From Crossaster papposus (Eukaryota > Echinodermata > Asteroidea > Velatida > Solasteridae), in the NCBI GenBank assembly GCA_037893245.1, contig JBAIAA010000117.1, forward strand, positions 558,001-622,000: a stretch of DNA of 64,000 nt, written 5' to 3'. The notes under the pieces were generated by a model. It saw nothing but the letters and a program-made list of their open reading frames with translations, did no database searches and was not told the origin of the DNA. Shown piece by piece: positions 49,486 through 61,016 of this stretch. The first letter of the stretch is position 1. The number at the start of each line of letters is the position of its first letter. Made by a program: the position numbers and the translations under genes.

Positions 49486-51093
49486 AGCTCATTTAGCCTA
49501 ACAAAAACTTTTCGGGTTTTGTTCACCATCAGAACACGAAATGGACTTCCAACGCTCCCAAATGGTCTATAGCGCTCAATGAGCCTAACAAACACTTTTC
49601 GGTTTTTCTCACCGTCAGAACACCAAATGGACATCCAACGCTCCCAAATGTTCCATAGTGCTCAATGAGCCTAACAAACACTTTTCGGGTTTTTTCACCG
49701 TCAGAACACAAAATAGACTTCCAACTCTCCCAAATGGTCTATAGAGCTCATTTAGCCTAACAAACACTTTTCGGGTTTTGTTCACCATCAGAACACGAAA
49801 TGGACTTCCAACGCTCCCAAATGGTCTATAGCGCTCAATGAGCCTAACAAACACTTTTCGGTTTTTTTCACCGTCAGAACACAAATTAGACTTCCAACGC
49901 TCCCAAATGGTCTATAGCGCTCATTTAGCCTAACAAACACTTTTCGGGGTTTTTTCACCGTCAGAACACCAAATGGACTTCCAACACTCCCAAACGGTCT
50001 ATAGGCCTCAATGAGCCTAACAAACACTTTTCGGTTTTTTTCACCGTCAGAACACAAAATAGACTTCCAACGCTCCCAAATGGTCTATAGAGCTCATTTA
50101 GCCTAACAAACACTTTTCGGGTTTTTTCACCGTCAGAACACGAAATAGACTTCCAACGCTCCCAAATGGTCTATAGAGCTCATTTAGCCTAACAAACACT
50201 TTTCGGGTTTTGTTCACCATCAGAACACGAAATGGACTTCCAACGCTCCCAAATGGTCTATAGCGCTCAATGAGCCTAACAAACACTTTTCGGTTTTTCT
50301 CACCGTCAAAACACCAATTGGACTTTCAACACTCCCAAATGGTCTATAGCGCTCAATAAGCCTAACAAACACTTTTCGGTTTTTTTCACCGTCAGAACAC
50401 AAATTAGACTTCCAACGCTCCCAAATGGTCTATAGCGCTCATTTAGCCTAACAAACACTTTTCGGGGTTTTTTTCACCGTCAGAACACCAAATGGATTTC
50501 CAACACTCCCAAACGGTCTATAGGCCTCAATGAGCCTAACAAACACTTTTCAAGTTTTTTCACCGTCAGAACACAAAATAGACTTCCAACGCTCCCAAAT
50601 GGTCTATAGAGCTCATTTAGCCTAACAAACCCTTTTCGGTTTTTTTCACCATCAGAACACGAAATGGACTTCCAATACTCCCAAATGGTCTATAGAGCTC
50701 ATTGAGCCTAACAAACACTTTTCGGTTTTTTTCACCATCAGAACACGAAATGGACTTCCAATACTCCCAAATGGTCGATAGCGCTCAATGAGCCTAACAA
50801 ACACTTTTCGGGTTTTGTTCACCATCAGCTATAGGCCTCAATGAGCCTAACAAACACTTTTCGGGTTTTTTCACCGTCAGAACACAAAATTGACTTCCAA
50901 CACTCCCAAATGGTCTATAGGCCTCAATGAGCCTAACAAACACTTTTCGGGTTTTTTTCACAGTCAGAACACAAAATAGACTTCCAACGCTCCCAAATGG
51001 TCTATAGCGCTCAATGAGCCTAACAAACACTTTTCGGGTTTTTTCACCATCAGAACACAAAATAGACTTCCAACTCTCCCAAATGGTCTATAG
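49486..51093. repeat. 19-mer HOR, 1,608 bp, copy 1
   Basis: Nineteen monomers including one 52-bp one. 19 x 86 minus 34 plus eight run-length bases equals 1,608. Diagnostic variants are ACAAAAACTTTTCGGG (start), TGTTCCATAG (near 49,650) and CCAACTCTCCC, the last appearing twice per unit. Monomers 9-18 are shared with the 24-mer HOR (CACCAATTGG through CACAGTCAG), so the 19-mer looks like a recombinant between that HOR and a domain-A-like segment resembling 3.5-4.0 kb. Confidence 0.94.
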
Positions 51094-53100
51094 AGCTCAT
51101 TTAGCCTAACAAAAACTTTTCGGGTTTTGTTCACCATCAGAACACGAAATGGACTTCCAACGCTCCCAAATGGTCTATAGCGCTCAATGAGCCTAACAAA
51201 CACTTTTCGGTTTTTCTCACCGTCAGAACACCAAATGGACATCCAACGCTCCCAAATGTTCCATAGTGCTCAATGAGCCTAACAAACACTTTTCGGGTTT
51301 TTTCACCGTCAGAACACAAAATAGACTTCCAACTCTCCCAAATGGTCTATAGAGCTCATTTAGCCTAACAAACACTTTTCGGGTTTTGTTCACCATCAGA
51401 ACACGAAATGGACTTCCAACGCTCCCAAATGGTCTATAGCGCTCAATGAGCCTAACAAACACTTTTCGGTTTTTTTCACCGTCAGAACACAAATTAGACT
51501 TCCAACGCTCCCAAATGGTCTATAGCGCTCATTTAGCCTAACAAACACTTTTCGGGGTTTTTTCACCGTCAGAACACCAAATGGACTTCCAACACTCCCA
51601 AACGGTCTATAGGCCTCAATGAGCCTAACAAACACTTTTCGGTTTTTTTCACCGTCAGAACACAAAATAGACTTCCAACGCTCCCAAATGGTCTATAGAG
51701 CTCATTTAGCCTAACAAACACTTTTCGGGTTTTTTCACCGTCAGAACACAAAATAGACTTCCAACGCTCCCAAATGGTCTATAGAGCTCATTTAGCCTAA
51801 CAAACACTTTTCGGGTTTTGTTCACCATCAGAACACGAAATGGACTTCCAACGCTCCCAAATGGTCTATAGCGCTCAATGAGCCTAACAAACACTTTTCG
51901 GTTTTTCTCACCGTCAAAACACCAATTGGACTTTCAACACTCCCAAATGGTCTATAGCGCTCAATAAGCCTAACAAACACTTTTCGGTTTTTTTCACCGT
52001 CAGAACACAAATTAGACTTCCAACGCTCCCAAATGGTCTATAGCGCTCATTTAGCCTAACAAACACTTTTCGGTTTTTTTTTCACCGTCAGAACACCAAA
52101 TGGATTTCCAACACTCCAAAACGGTCTATAGGCCTCAATGAGCCTAACAAACACTTTTCAAGTTTTTTCACCGTCAGAACACAAAATAGACTTCCAACGC
52201 TCCCAAATGGTGTATAGAGCTCATTTAGCCTAACAAACCCTTTTCGGTTTTTTTCACCATCAGAACACGAAATGGACTTCCAATACTCCCAAATGGTCTA
52301 TAGAGCTCATTGAGCCTAACAAACACTTTTCGGTTTTTTTCACCATCAGAACACGAAATGGACTTCCAATACTCCCAAATGGTCGATAGCGCTCAATGAG
52401 CCTAACAAACACTTTTCGGGTTTTGTTCACCATCAGCTATAGCGCTCATTTAGCCTAACAAACACTTTTCGGGTTTTTTTTCACCGTCAGAACACCAAAT
52501 GGATTTACAACACTCCCAAACGGTCTATAGGCCTCAATGAGCCTAACAAACACTTTTCAAGTTTTTTCACCGTCAGAACACAAAATAGACTTCCAACGCT
52601 CCCAAATGGTCTATAGAGCTCATTTAGCCTAACAAACCCTTTTCGGTTTTTTTCACCATCAGAACACGAAATGGACTTCCAATACTCCCAAATGGTCTAT
52701 AGAGCTCATTGAGCCTAACAAACACTTTTCGGTTTTTTTCACCATCAGAACACGAAATGGACTTCCAATACTCCCAAATGGTCGATAGCGCTCAATGAGC
52801 CTAACAAACACTTTTCGGGTTTTGTTCACCATCAGCTATAGGCCTCAATGAGCCTAACAAACACTTTTCGGGTTTTTTCACCGTCAGAACACAAAATTGA
52901 CTTCCAACACTCCCAAATGGTCTATAGGCCTCAATGAGCCTAACAAACACTTTTCGGGTTTTTTTCACAGTCAGAACACAAAATAGACTTCCAACGCTCC
53001 CAAATGGTCTATAGCGCTCAATGAGCCTAACAAACACTTTTCGGGTTTTTTCACCGTCAGAACACAAAATAGACTTCCAACTCTCCCAAATGGTCTATAG
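51094..53100. repeat. 19-mer HOR copy 2, expanded to 2,007 bp
   Basis: The same order as copy 1 with TGTTCCATAG near 51,260, plus a 399-bp tandem duplication of monomers 12-16 (52044-52442 and 52443-52841; 88 + 86 + 86 + 86 + 53 = 399). The join is the only place seen where the 52-bp monomer is followed by CGCTCATTT (near 52,441) rather than by a GCCTC, GCTTC, ACCTC or ACCC type, which marks the crossover exactly. The first duplicated copy has a private GGTGTATAG near 52,210. Confidence 0.94.
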
Positions 53101-53765
53101 AGCTCATTTAGCCTAACAAAAACTTTTCGGGTTTTGTTCACCATCAGAACACGAAATGGACTTCCAACGCTCCCAAATGGTCTATAGCGCTCAATGAGCC
53201 TAACAAACACTTTTCGGTTTTTCTCACCGTCAGAACACCAAATGGACATCCAACGCTCCCAAATGTTCCATAGTGCTCAATGAGCCTAACAAACACTTTT
53301 CGGGTTTTTTCACCGTCAGAACACAAAATAGACTTCCAACTCTCCCAAATGGTCTATAGAGCTCATTTAGCCTAACAAACACTTTTCGGGTTTTGTTCAC
53401 CATCAGAACACGAAATGGACTTCCAACGCTCCCAAATGGTCTATAGCGCTCAATGAGCCTAACAAACACTTTTCGGTTTTTTTCACCGTCAGAACACAAA
53501 TTAGACTTCCAACGCTCCCAAATGGTCTATAGCGCTCATTTAGCCTAACAAACACTTTTCGGGTTTTTTTCACCGTCAGAACACCAAATGGACTTCCAAC
53601 ACTCCCAAACGGTCTATAGGCCTCAATGAGCCTAACAAACACTTTTCGGTTTTTTTCACCGTCAGAACACAAAATAGACTTCCAACGCTCCCAAATGGTC
53701 TATAGAGCTCATTTAGCCTAACAAACACTTTTCGGGTTTTTTTCACCGTCAGAACACAAAATAGA
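53101..53765. repeat. 19-mer HOR copy 3, truncated
   Basis: It repeats the start of the 19-mer HOR (TGTTCCATAG near 53,270; CCAACTCTCCC near 53,340) for about eight monomers. It has GGGTTTTTTTCACC where copies 1 and 2 have GGGGTTTTTTCACC in monomer 6. It ends at the irregular junction at 53,766-53,840, after which the order is that of the 24-mer HOR. Confidence 0.88.
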
Positions 53766-53840
53766 CTTCCAACGCTCCCAAAATGGTCTATAGAGCTCAT
53801 TTAGCCTAAACAAACACTTTTTTTTCGTTTTTTTTCACCG
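53766..53840 (+). other. Irregular junction with clustered homopolymer insertions
   Basis: Within about 60 bp there are four length anomalies: CCCAAAATGG (one extra A), CCTAAACAAAC (one extra A), a T4 run expanded to T8 (53818-53825), and CG followed by T8 in place of CGG followed by T6-7. No other place in the window shows such a cluster. It coincides exactly with the switch from 19-mer to 24-mer HOR order. It may be a real repair scar at a recombination junction, or a consensus error or assembly join; the sequence alone cannot tell. Confidence 0.85.
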
Positions 53841-56025
53841 CCAGAACACCAAATGGACATCTAACGCTCCCAAATGTTGTATAGTGCTCAATGAGCCTAA
53901 CAAACAATTTTCGGTTTTTTTCACCGTCAGAACACAAAATAGACTTCCAACGCTCCCAAATGGTATATAGAGCTCATTTAGCCTAACAAACACTTTTCGG
54001 GTTTTGTTCACCATCAGAACACGAAATGGACTTCCAACACTCCCAAATGGTCTATAGCGCTCAATAAGCCTAACAAACACTTTTCGGGTTTTTCCACCGT
54101 CAGAACACAAAATAGACTTCCAACGCTCCCAAATGGTCTATAGGCCTCAATGAGCCTAACAAACACTTTTCGGGTTTTCTTCACCGTCGAACACAAAATT
54201 GACTTCCAACGCTCCCAAATGGTCTATAGCGCTCATTTAGCCTAACAAACACTTTTCGGTTTTTTTCACCATCAGCTATAGGCTTCAATGAGCCTAACAA
54301 ACACTTTTCGGTTTTTTTCACCGCTAGAACACCAAATGGACATCCAACGCTCCCAAATGTTGTATAGTGCTCAATGAGCCTAACAAACACTTTTCGGGTT
54401 TTTTCACCGTCAGAACACAAAATAGACTTCCAACGCTCCCAAATGGTCTATAGAGCTCATTTAGCCTAACAAACACTTTTCGGGTTTTTTCACCGTCAGA
54501 ACACAAAATAGACTTCCAACGCTCCCAAATGGTCTATAGAGCTCATTTAGCCTAACAAACACTTTTCGGGTTTTGTTCACCATCAGAACACGAAATGGAC
54601 TTCCAACGCTCCCAAATGGTCTATAGCGCTCAATGAGCCTAACAAACACTTTTCGGTTTTTCTCACCGTCAAAACACCAATTGGACTTTCAACACTCCCA
54701 AATGGTCTATAGCGCTCAATAAGCCTAACAAACACTTTTCGGTTTTTTTCACCGTCAGAACACAAATTAGACTTCCAACGCTCCCAAATGGTCTATAGCG
54801 CTCATTTAGCCTAACAAACACTTTTCGGGTTGTTTTCACCGTCAGAACACCAAATGGATTTCCAACACTCCCAAACTGTCTATAGGCCTCAATGAGCCTA
54901 ACAAACACTTTTCAAGTTTTTTCACCGTCAGAACACAAAATAGACTTCCAACGCTCCCAAATGGTCTATAGAGCTCATTTAGCCTAACAAACCCTTTTCG
55001 GTTTTTTTCACCATCAGAACACGAAATGGACTTCCAATACTCCCAAATGGTCTATAGAGCTCATTGAGCCTAACAAACACTTTTCGGTTTTTTTCACCAT
55101 CAGAACACGAAATGGACTTCCAATACTCCCAAATGGTCGATAGCGCTCAATAAGCGTAACAAACACTTTTCGGTTTTTCTCACCGTCAGAACACCAAATG
55201 GACATCCAACGCTCCCAAATGTTCTATAGTGCTCAATGAGCCTAACAAACACTTTTCGGGTTTTGTTCACCATCAGCTATAGGCCTCAATGAGCCTAACA
55301 AACACTTTTCGGTTTTTTTCACCGTCAGAACACAAAATTGACTTCCAACACTCCCAAATGGTCTATAGGCCTCAATGAGCCTAACAAACACTTTTCGGGG
55401 TTTTTTCACCGTCAGAACACAAAATAGACTTCCAACGCTCCCAAATGGTCTATAGAGCTCATTGAGCCTAACAAACACTTTTCGGGTTTTTTCACCATCA
55501 GAACACGAAATGGACTTCCAATACTCCCAAATGGTCGATAGCGCTCAATAAGCGTAACAAACACTTTTCGGTTTTTCTCACCGTCAAAACACCAAATGGA
55601 CTTTCAACACTCCCAAATGGTCTATAGCGATCAATAAGCCTAACAAACACTTTTCGGTTTTTTTCACCGTCAGAACACAAAATAGACTTCCAACGCTCCC
55701 AAATGGTCTATAGAGCTCATTTAGCCTAACAAACACTTTTCGGGTTTTGTTCACCATCAGAACACGAAATGGACTTCCAACGCTCCCAAATGGTCTATAG
55801 CGCTCAATGAGCCTAACAAACACTTTTCGGTTTTTTTCACCATCAGCTATAGGCCTCAATGAGCCTAACAAACACTTTTCGGGTTTTTTCACCGTCAGAA
55901 CACAAAATAGACTTCCAACGCTCCCAAATGGTCTATAGAGCTCATTTAGCCTAACAAACACTTTTCGGGTTTTGTTCACCATCAGAACACGAAATGGACT
56001 TCCAACGCTCCCAAATGGTCTATAG
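53841..56025. repeat. 24-mer HOR, displaced copy (about 2.2 kb)
   Basis: The full 24-mer order returns from the TTTTTCCACC monomer (54,058) to the monomer before GTCAAAAGACG (56,026), with one extra 86-bp GTTCTATAG monomer. It matches 42.1-43.49 kb at offsets 12,449 and 12,535. Its GTCAAAAGACG monomer is 8,199 bp from the one at 47,871. The leading part contains ATCTAACGCTCC and CAATTTTCGG changes, so the first two monomers are atypical. Confidence 0.88.
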
Positions 56026-56875
56026 CGCTCAATGAGCCTAACAAACACTTTTCGGTTTTTCTCACCGTCAAAAGACGAAATGGACTTTCAACACTCCCAA
56101 ATGGTCTATAGCGCTCAATAAGCCTAACAAACACTTTTCGGGTTTTTCCACCGTCAGAACACAAAATAGACTTCCAACGCTCCCAAATGGTCTATAGGCC
56201 TCAATGAGCCTAACAAACACTTTTCGGGTTTTCTTCACCGTCGAACACAAAATTGACTTCCAACGCTCCCAAATGGTCTATAGCGCTCATTTAGCCTAAC
56301 AAACACTTTTCGGGTTTTTTCACCATCAGCTATAGGCTTCAATGAGCCTAACAAACACTTTTCGGGTTTTTTCACCGCCAGAACACCAAATGGACATCCA
56401 ACGCTCCCAAATGTTGTATAGTGCTCAATGAGCCTAACAAACACTTTTCGGGTTTTTTCACCGTCAGAACACAAAATAGACTTCCAACGCTCCCAAATGG
56501 TCTATAGAGCTCATTTAGCCTAACAAACACTTTTCGGTTTTTTTCACCGTCAGAACACAAAATAGACTTCCAACGCTCCCAAATGGTCTATAGAGCTCAT
56601 TTAGCCTAACAAACACTTTTCGGGTTTTGTTCACCATCAGAACACGAAATGGACTTCCAACGCTCCCAAATGGTCTATAGCGCTCAATGAGCCTAACAAA
56701 CACTTTTCGGTTTTTCTCACCGTCAAAACACCAATTGGACTTTCAACACTCCCAAATGGTCTATAGCGCTCAATAAGCCTAACAAACACTTTTCGGGTTT
56801 TTTTTCACCGTCAGAACACCAAATGGATTTCCAACACTCCCAAACGGTCTATAGGCCTCAATGAGCCTAACAAAC
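56026..56875. repeat. 24-mer HOR, partial final copy
   Basis: It begins with the GTCAAAAGACG monomer and follows canonical order through the CACCAATTGG monomer. It then skips one monomer (CGCTCAATAAGCC runs straight into the GGATTTCC monomer, near 56,790) and loses register after TTTTCAAG (near 56,880). One G/T-run differs from the reference (GGGTTTTTTCACCGCC at about 56,365). Confidence 0.85.
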
Positions 56876-59431
56876 ACTTTTCAAGTTTGTTCACCGTCAG
56901 AACACGAAATGGACTTCCAATACTCCCAAATGGTCTATAGAGCTCATTGAGCCTAACAAACACTTTTCGGTTTTTTTCACCATCAGAACACGAAATGGAC
57001 TTCCAATACTCCCAAATGGTCGATAGCGCTCAATGAGCCTAACAAACACTTTTCGGGTTTTGTTCACCATCAGCTATAGGCCTCAATGAGCCTAACAAAC
57101 ACTTTTCGGGTTTTTTCACCGTCAGAACACAAATTAGACTTCCAACGCTCCCAAATGGTCTATAGCGCTCATTTAGCCTAACAAACACTTTTCGGGTTTT
57201 TTTCACCATCAGAACACGAAATGGACTTCCAATACTCCCAAATGGTCGATAGCGCTCAATAAGCGTAACAAACACTTTTCGTTTTTCTCACCGTCAAAAC
57301 ACCAAATGGACTTCCAACGCTCCCAAATGGTCTATAGAGCTCATTTAGCCTAACAAACACTTTTCGGTTTTTTTCACGGTCAAAACACGAAATGGACTTC
57401 CAATACTCCCACATGGTCTATAGACCTCAATGAGCCTAAGAAACACTTTTCGGTTTTTTTCACCATCAGAACACAAAATAGACTTCCAACGCTCCCAAAT
57501 GGTATATAGGCCTCAATGAGCCTAACAAACACTTTTCGGTTTTTTTTTCACCGTCAGAACACAAAATAGACTTCCAACGCTCCCAAATGTTCTATAGTGC
57601 TCAATGAGCCTAACAAACACTTTTCGGGTTTTTTCACCGTCAGAACACAAAATAGACTTCCAACTCTCCCAAATGGTCTATAGAGCTCATTTAGCCTGAC
57701 AAACACTTTTCGGGTTTTGTTCACCATCAGAACACGAAATGGACTTCCAACGCTCCCAAATGGTCTATAGCGCTCAATGAGCCTAACAAACACTTTTCGG
57801 GTTTTTTTCACCGTCAGAACACAAATTAGACTTCCAACGCTCCCAAATGGTCTATAGCGCTCATTTAGCCTAACAAACACTTTTCGGGTTTTTTTCACCG
57901 TCAGAACACCAAATGGACTTCCAACACTCCCAAACGGTCTATAGGCCTCAATGAGCCTAACAAACACTTTTCGGTTTTTTTCACCGTCAGAACACAAAAT
58001 AGACTTCCAACGCTCCCAAATGGTCTATAGAGCTCATTTAGCCTAACAAATCCTTTTCGGTTTTTTTCACCATCAGAACACGAAATGGACTTCCAATACT
58101 CCCAAATGGTCTATAGAGCTCATTGAGCCTAACAAACACTTTTCGGGTTTTTTCACCATCAGAACACGAAATGGACTTCCAATACTCCCAAATGGTCGAT
58201 AGCGCTCAATAAGCGTAACAAACACTTTTCGGTTTTTCTCACCGTCAAAACACCAAATGGACTTTCAACACTCCCAAATAGTCTATAGCGATCAATAAGC
58301 CTAACAAACACTTTTCGGGTTTTGTTCACCGTCAGAACACAAAATTGACTTCCAACACTCCCAAATGGTCTATAGGCCTCAATGAGCCTAACAAACACTT
58401 TTCAGGGTTTTTTCACCGTCAGAACACAAAATAGACTTCCAACGCTCCCAAATGGTCTATAGAGCTCATTTAGCCTAACAAACACTTTTCGGTTTTTTTC
58501 ACGGTCAAAACACGAAATGGACTTCCAATACTCCCACATGGTCTATAGACCTCAATGAGCCTAAGAAACACTTTTCGGTTTTTTTCACCATCAGAACACA
58601 AAATAGACTTCCAACGCTCCCAAATGGTATATAGGCCTCAATGAGCCTAACAAACACTTTTCGGGGTTTTTTCACCGTCAGAACACAAAATAGACTTCCA
58701 ACGCTCCCAAATGGTCTATAGCGCTCAATAAGCCTAACAAACACTTTTCGGGGTTTTTTCACCGTCAGAACACCAAATGGATTTCCAACACTCCCAAACG
58801 GTCTATAGGCCTCAATGAGCCTAACAAACACTTTTCAAGTTTTTTCACCGTCAGAACACAAAATAGACTTCCAACGCTCCCAAATGGTCTATAGAGCTCA
58901 TTTAGCCTAACAAACCCTTTTCGGTTTTTTTCACCATCAGAACACGAAATGGACTTCCAATACTCCCAAATGGTCTATAGAGCTCATTTAGCCAAACAAA
59001 CACTCTTCGGTTTTTTTTCACCATCAGCTATAGGCCTCAATGAGCCTAATAAACACTTTTCGGTTTTTTTCACCATCAGAACACGAAATGGACTTCCAAT
59101 ACTCCCAAATGGTCGATAGCGCTCAATAAGCGTAACAAACACTTTTCGGTTTTTCTCACCGTCAGAACACCAAATGGACATCCAACGCTCCCAAATGTTC
59201 TATAGTGCTCAATGAGCCTAACAAACACTTTTCGGGTTTTGTTCACCATCAGCTATAGGCCTCAATGAGCCTAACAAACACTTTTCGGGTTTTTTCACCG
59301 TCAGAACACAAAATTGACTTCCAACACTCCCAAATGGTCTATAGGCCTCAATGAGCCTAACAAACACTTTTCGGGTTTTTTTCACAGTCAGAACACAAAA
59401 TAGACTTCCAACGCTCCCAAATGGTCTATAG
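56876..59431. repeat. Mosaic segment with a domain-A island
   Basis: No stable HOR. The CACGGTCAAAACACG/CCCACATGG/CTAAGAAACAC module occurs at 57,376 and 58,500 (1,124 bp apart) and is otherwise known at 39.08 kb; the two copies agree for roughly 250 bp. Between them, about 58.03-58.39 kb carries domain-A diagnostics: ACAAATCC, GGTCGATAG, AAATAGTCTATAGCGATCAATAAGCC and AAAATTGAC. Other local oddities are GCCTGACAAAC near 57,699, GCCAAACAAACAC near 58,993 and CCTAATAAACAC near 59,049. Confidence 0.75.
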
Positions 59432-60138
59432 CGCTCAATGAGCCTAACAAACACTTTTCGGTTTTTCTCACCGTCAAAACACAAAATAGACTTCCAACGC
59501 TCCCAAATGGTCTATAGGCCTCAATGAGCCTAACAAACACTTTTCGGGTTTTCTTCACCGTCGAACACAAAATTGACTTCCAACGCTCCCAAATGGTCTA
59601 TAGCGCTCATTTAGCCTAACAAACACTTTTCGGGTTTTTTCACCATCAGCTATAGGCTTCAATGAGCCTAACAAACACTTTTCGGTTTTTTTCACCGCCA
59701 GAACACCAAATGGACATCCAACGCTCCCAAATGTTGTATAGTGCTCAATGAGCCTAACAAACACTTTTCGGGTTTTTTCACCGTCAGAACACAAAATAGA
59801 CTTCCAACGCTCCCAAATGGTCTATAGAGCTCATTTAGCCTAACAAACACTTTTCGGGTTTTTTCACCATCAGCTATAGGCTTCAATGAGCCTAACAAAC
59901 ACTTTTCGGTTTTTTTCACCGCCAGAACACCAAATGGACATCCAACGCTCCCAAATGTTGTATAGTGCTCAATGAGCCTAACAAACACTTTTCGGGTTTT
60001 TTCACCGTCAGAACACAAAATTGACTTCCAACACTCCCAAATGGTCTATAGGCCTCAATGAGCCTAACAAACACTTTTCGGGTTTTTTTCACAGTCAGAA
60101 CACAAAATAGACTTCCAACGCTCCCAAATGGTCTATAG
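59432..60138. repeat. 9-mer HOR, 707 bp, copy 1
   Basis: Nine monomers: seven of 86 bp and two 52-bp, plus one run-length base, total 707. It starts with a chimeric monomer (GGTTTTTCTCACCGTCAAAACAC joined to AAAATAGAC) that fuses the front of one 24-mer HOR member to the back of the next, deleting one monomer length. Both 52-bp monomers are followed by GCTTCAATGAGCC and a GCCAGAACACC...GTTGTATAG monomer. Confidence 0.92.
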
Positions 60139-60626
60139 CGCTCAATGAGCCTAACAAACACTTTTCGGTTTTTCTCACCGTCAAAACACAAAATAGACTT
60201 CCAACGCTCCCAAATGGTCTATAGGCCTCAATGAGCCTAACAAACACTTTTCGGGTTTTCTTCACCGTCGAACACAAAATTGACTTCCAACGCTCCCAAA
60301 TGGTCTATAGCGCTCATTTAGCCTAACAAACACTTTTCGGGTTTTTTCACCATCAGCTATAGGCTTCAATGAGCCTAACAAACACTTTTCGGTTTTTTTC
60401 ACCGCCAGAACACCAAATGGACATCCAACGCTCCCAAATGTTGTATAGTGCTCAATGAGCCTAACAAACACTTTTCGGGTTTTTTCACCGTCAGAACACA
60501 AAATAGACTTCCAACGCTCCCAAATGGTCTATAGAGCTCATTTAGCCTAACAAACACTTTTCGGGTTTTTTCACCATCAGCTATAGGCTTCAATGAGCCT
60601 AACAAACACTTTTCGGTTTTTTTCAC
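60139..60626. repeat. 9-mer HOR, 707 bp, copy 2 (partial)
   Basis: It starts 707 bp after copy 1 with the same chimeric monomer and stays in register until about 60,626. There CACCGCCAG is replaced by CACCATCAG and a GGTATATAG monomer follows. The remainder to 61,016 returns to TTTTCAAG, ACAAACCC and GGTCGATAG types with point changes (TCAATAATCCC near 60,825, TATTCCC near 60,912). Confidence 0.88.
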
Positions 60627-61016
60627 CATCAGAACACAAAATAGACTTCCAACGCTCCCAAATGGTATATAGGCCTCAATGAGCCTAACAAACACTTTTC
60701 AAGTTTTTTCACCGTCAGAACACAAAATAGACTTCCAACGCTCCCAAATGGTCTATAGAGCTCATTTAGCCTAACAAACCCTTTTCGGTTTTTTTCACCA
60801 TCAGAACACGAAATGGACTTTCAATAATCCCAAATGGTCTATAGAGCTCATTGAGCCTAACAAACACTTTTCGGTTTTTTTCACCATCAGAACACGAAAT
60901 GGACTTCCAATATTCCCAAATGGTCGATAGCGCTCAATAAGCGTAACAAACACTTTTCGGTTTTTCTCACCGTCAGAACACCAAATGGACATCCAACGCT
61001 CCCAAATGTTCTATAG

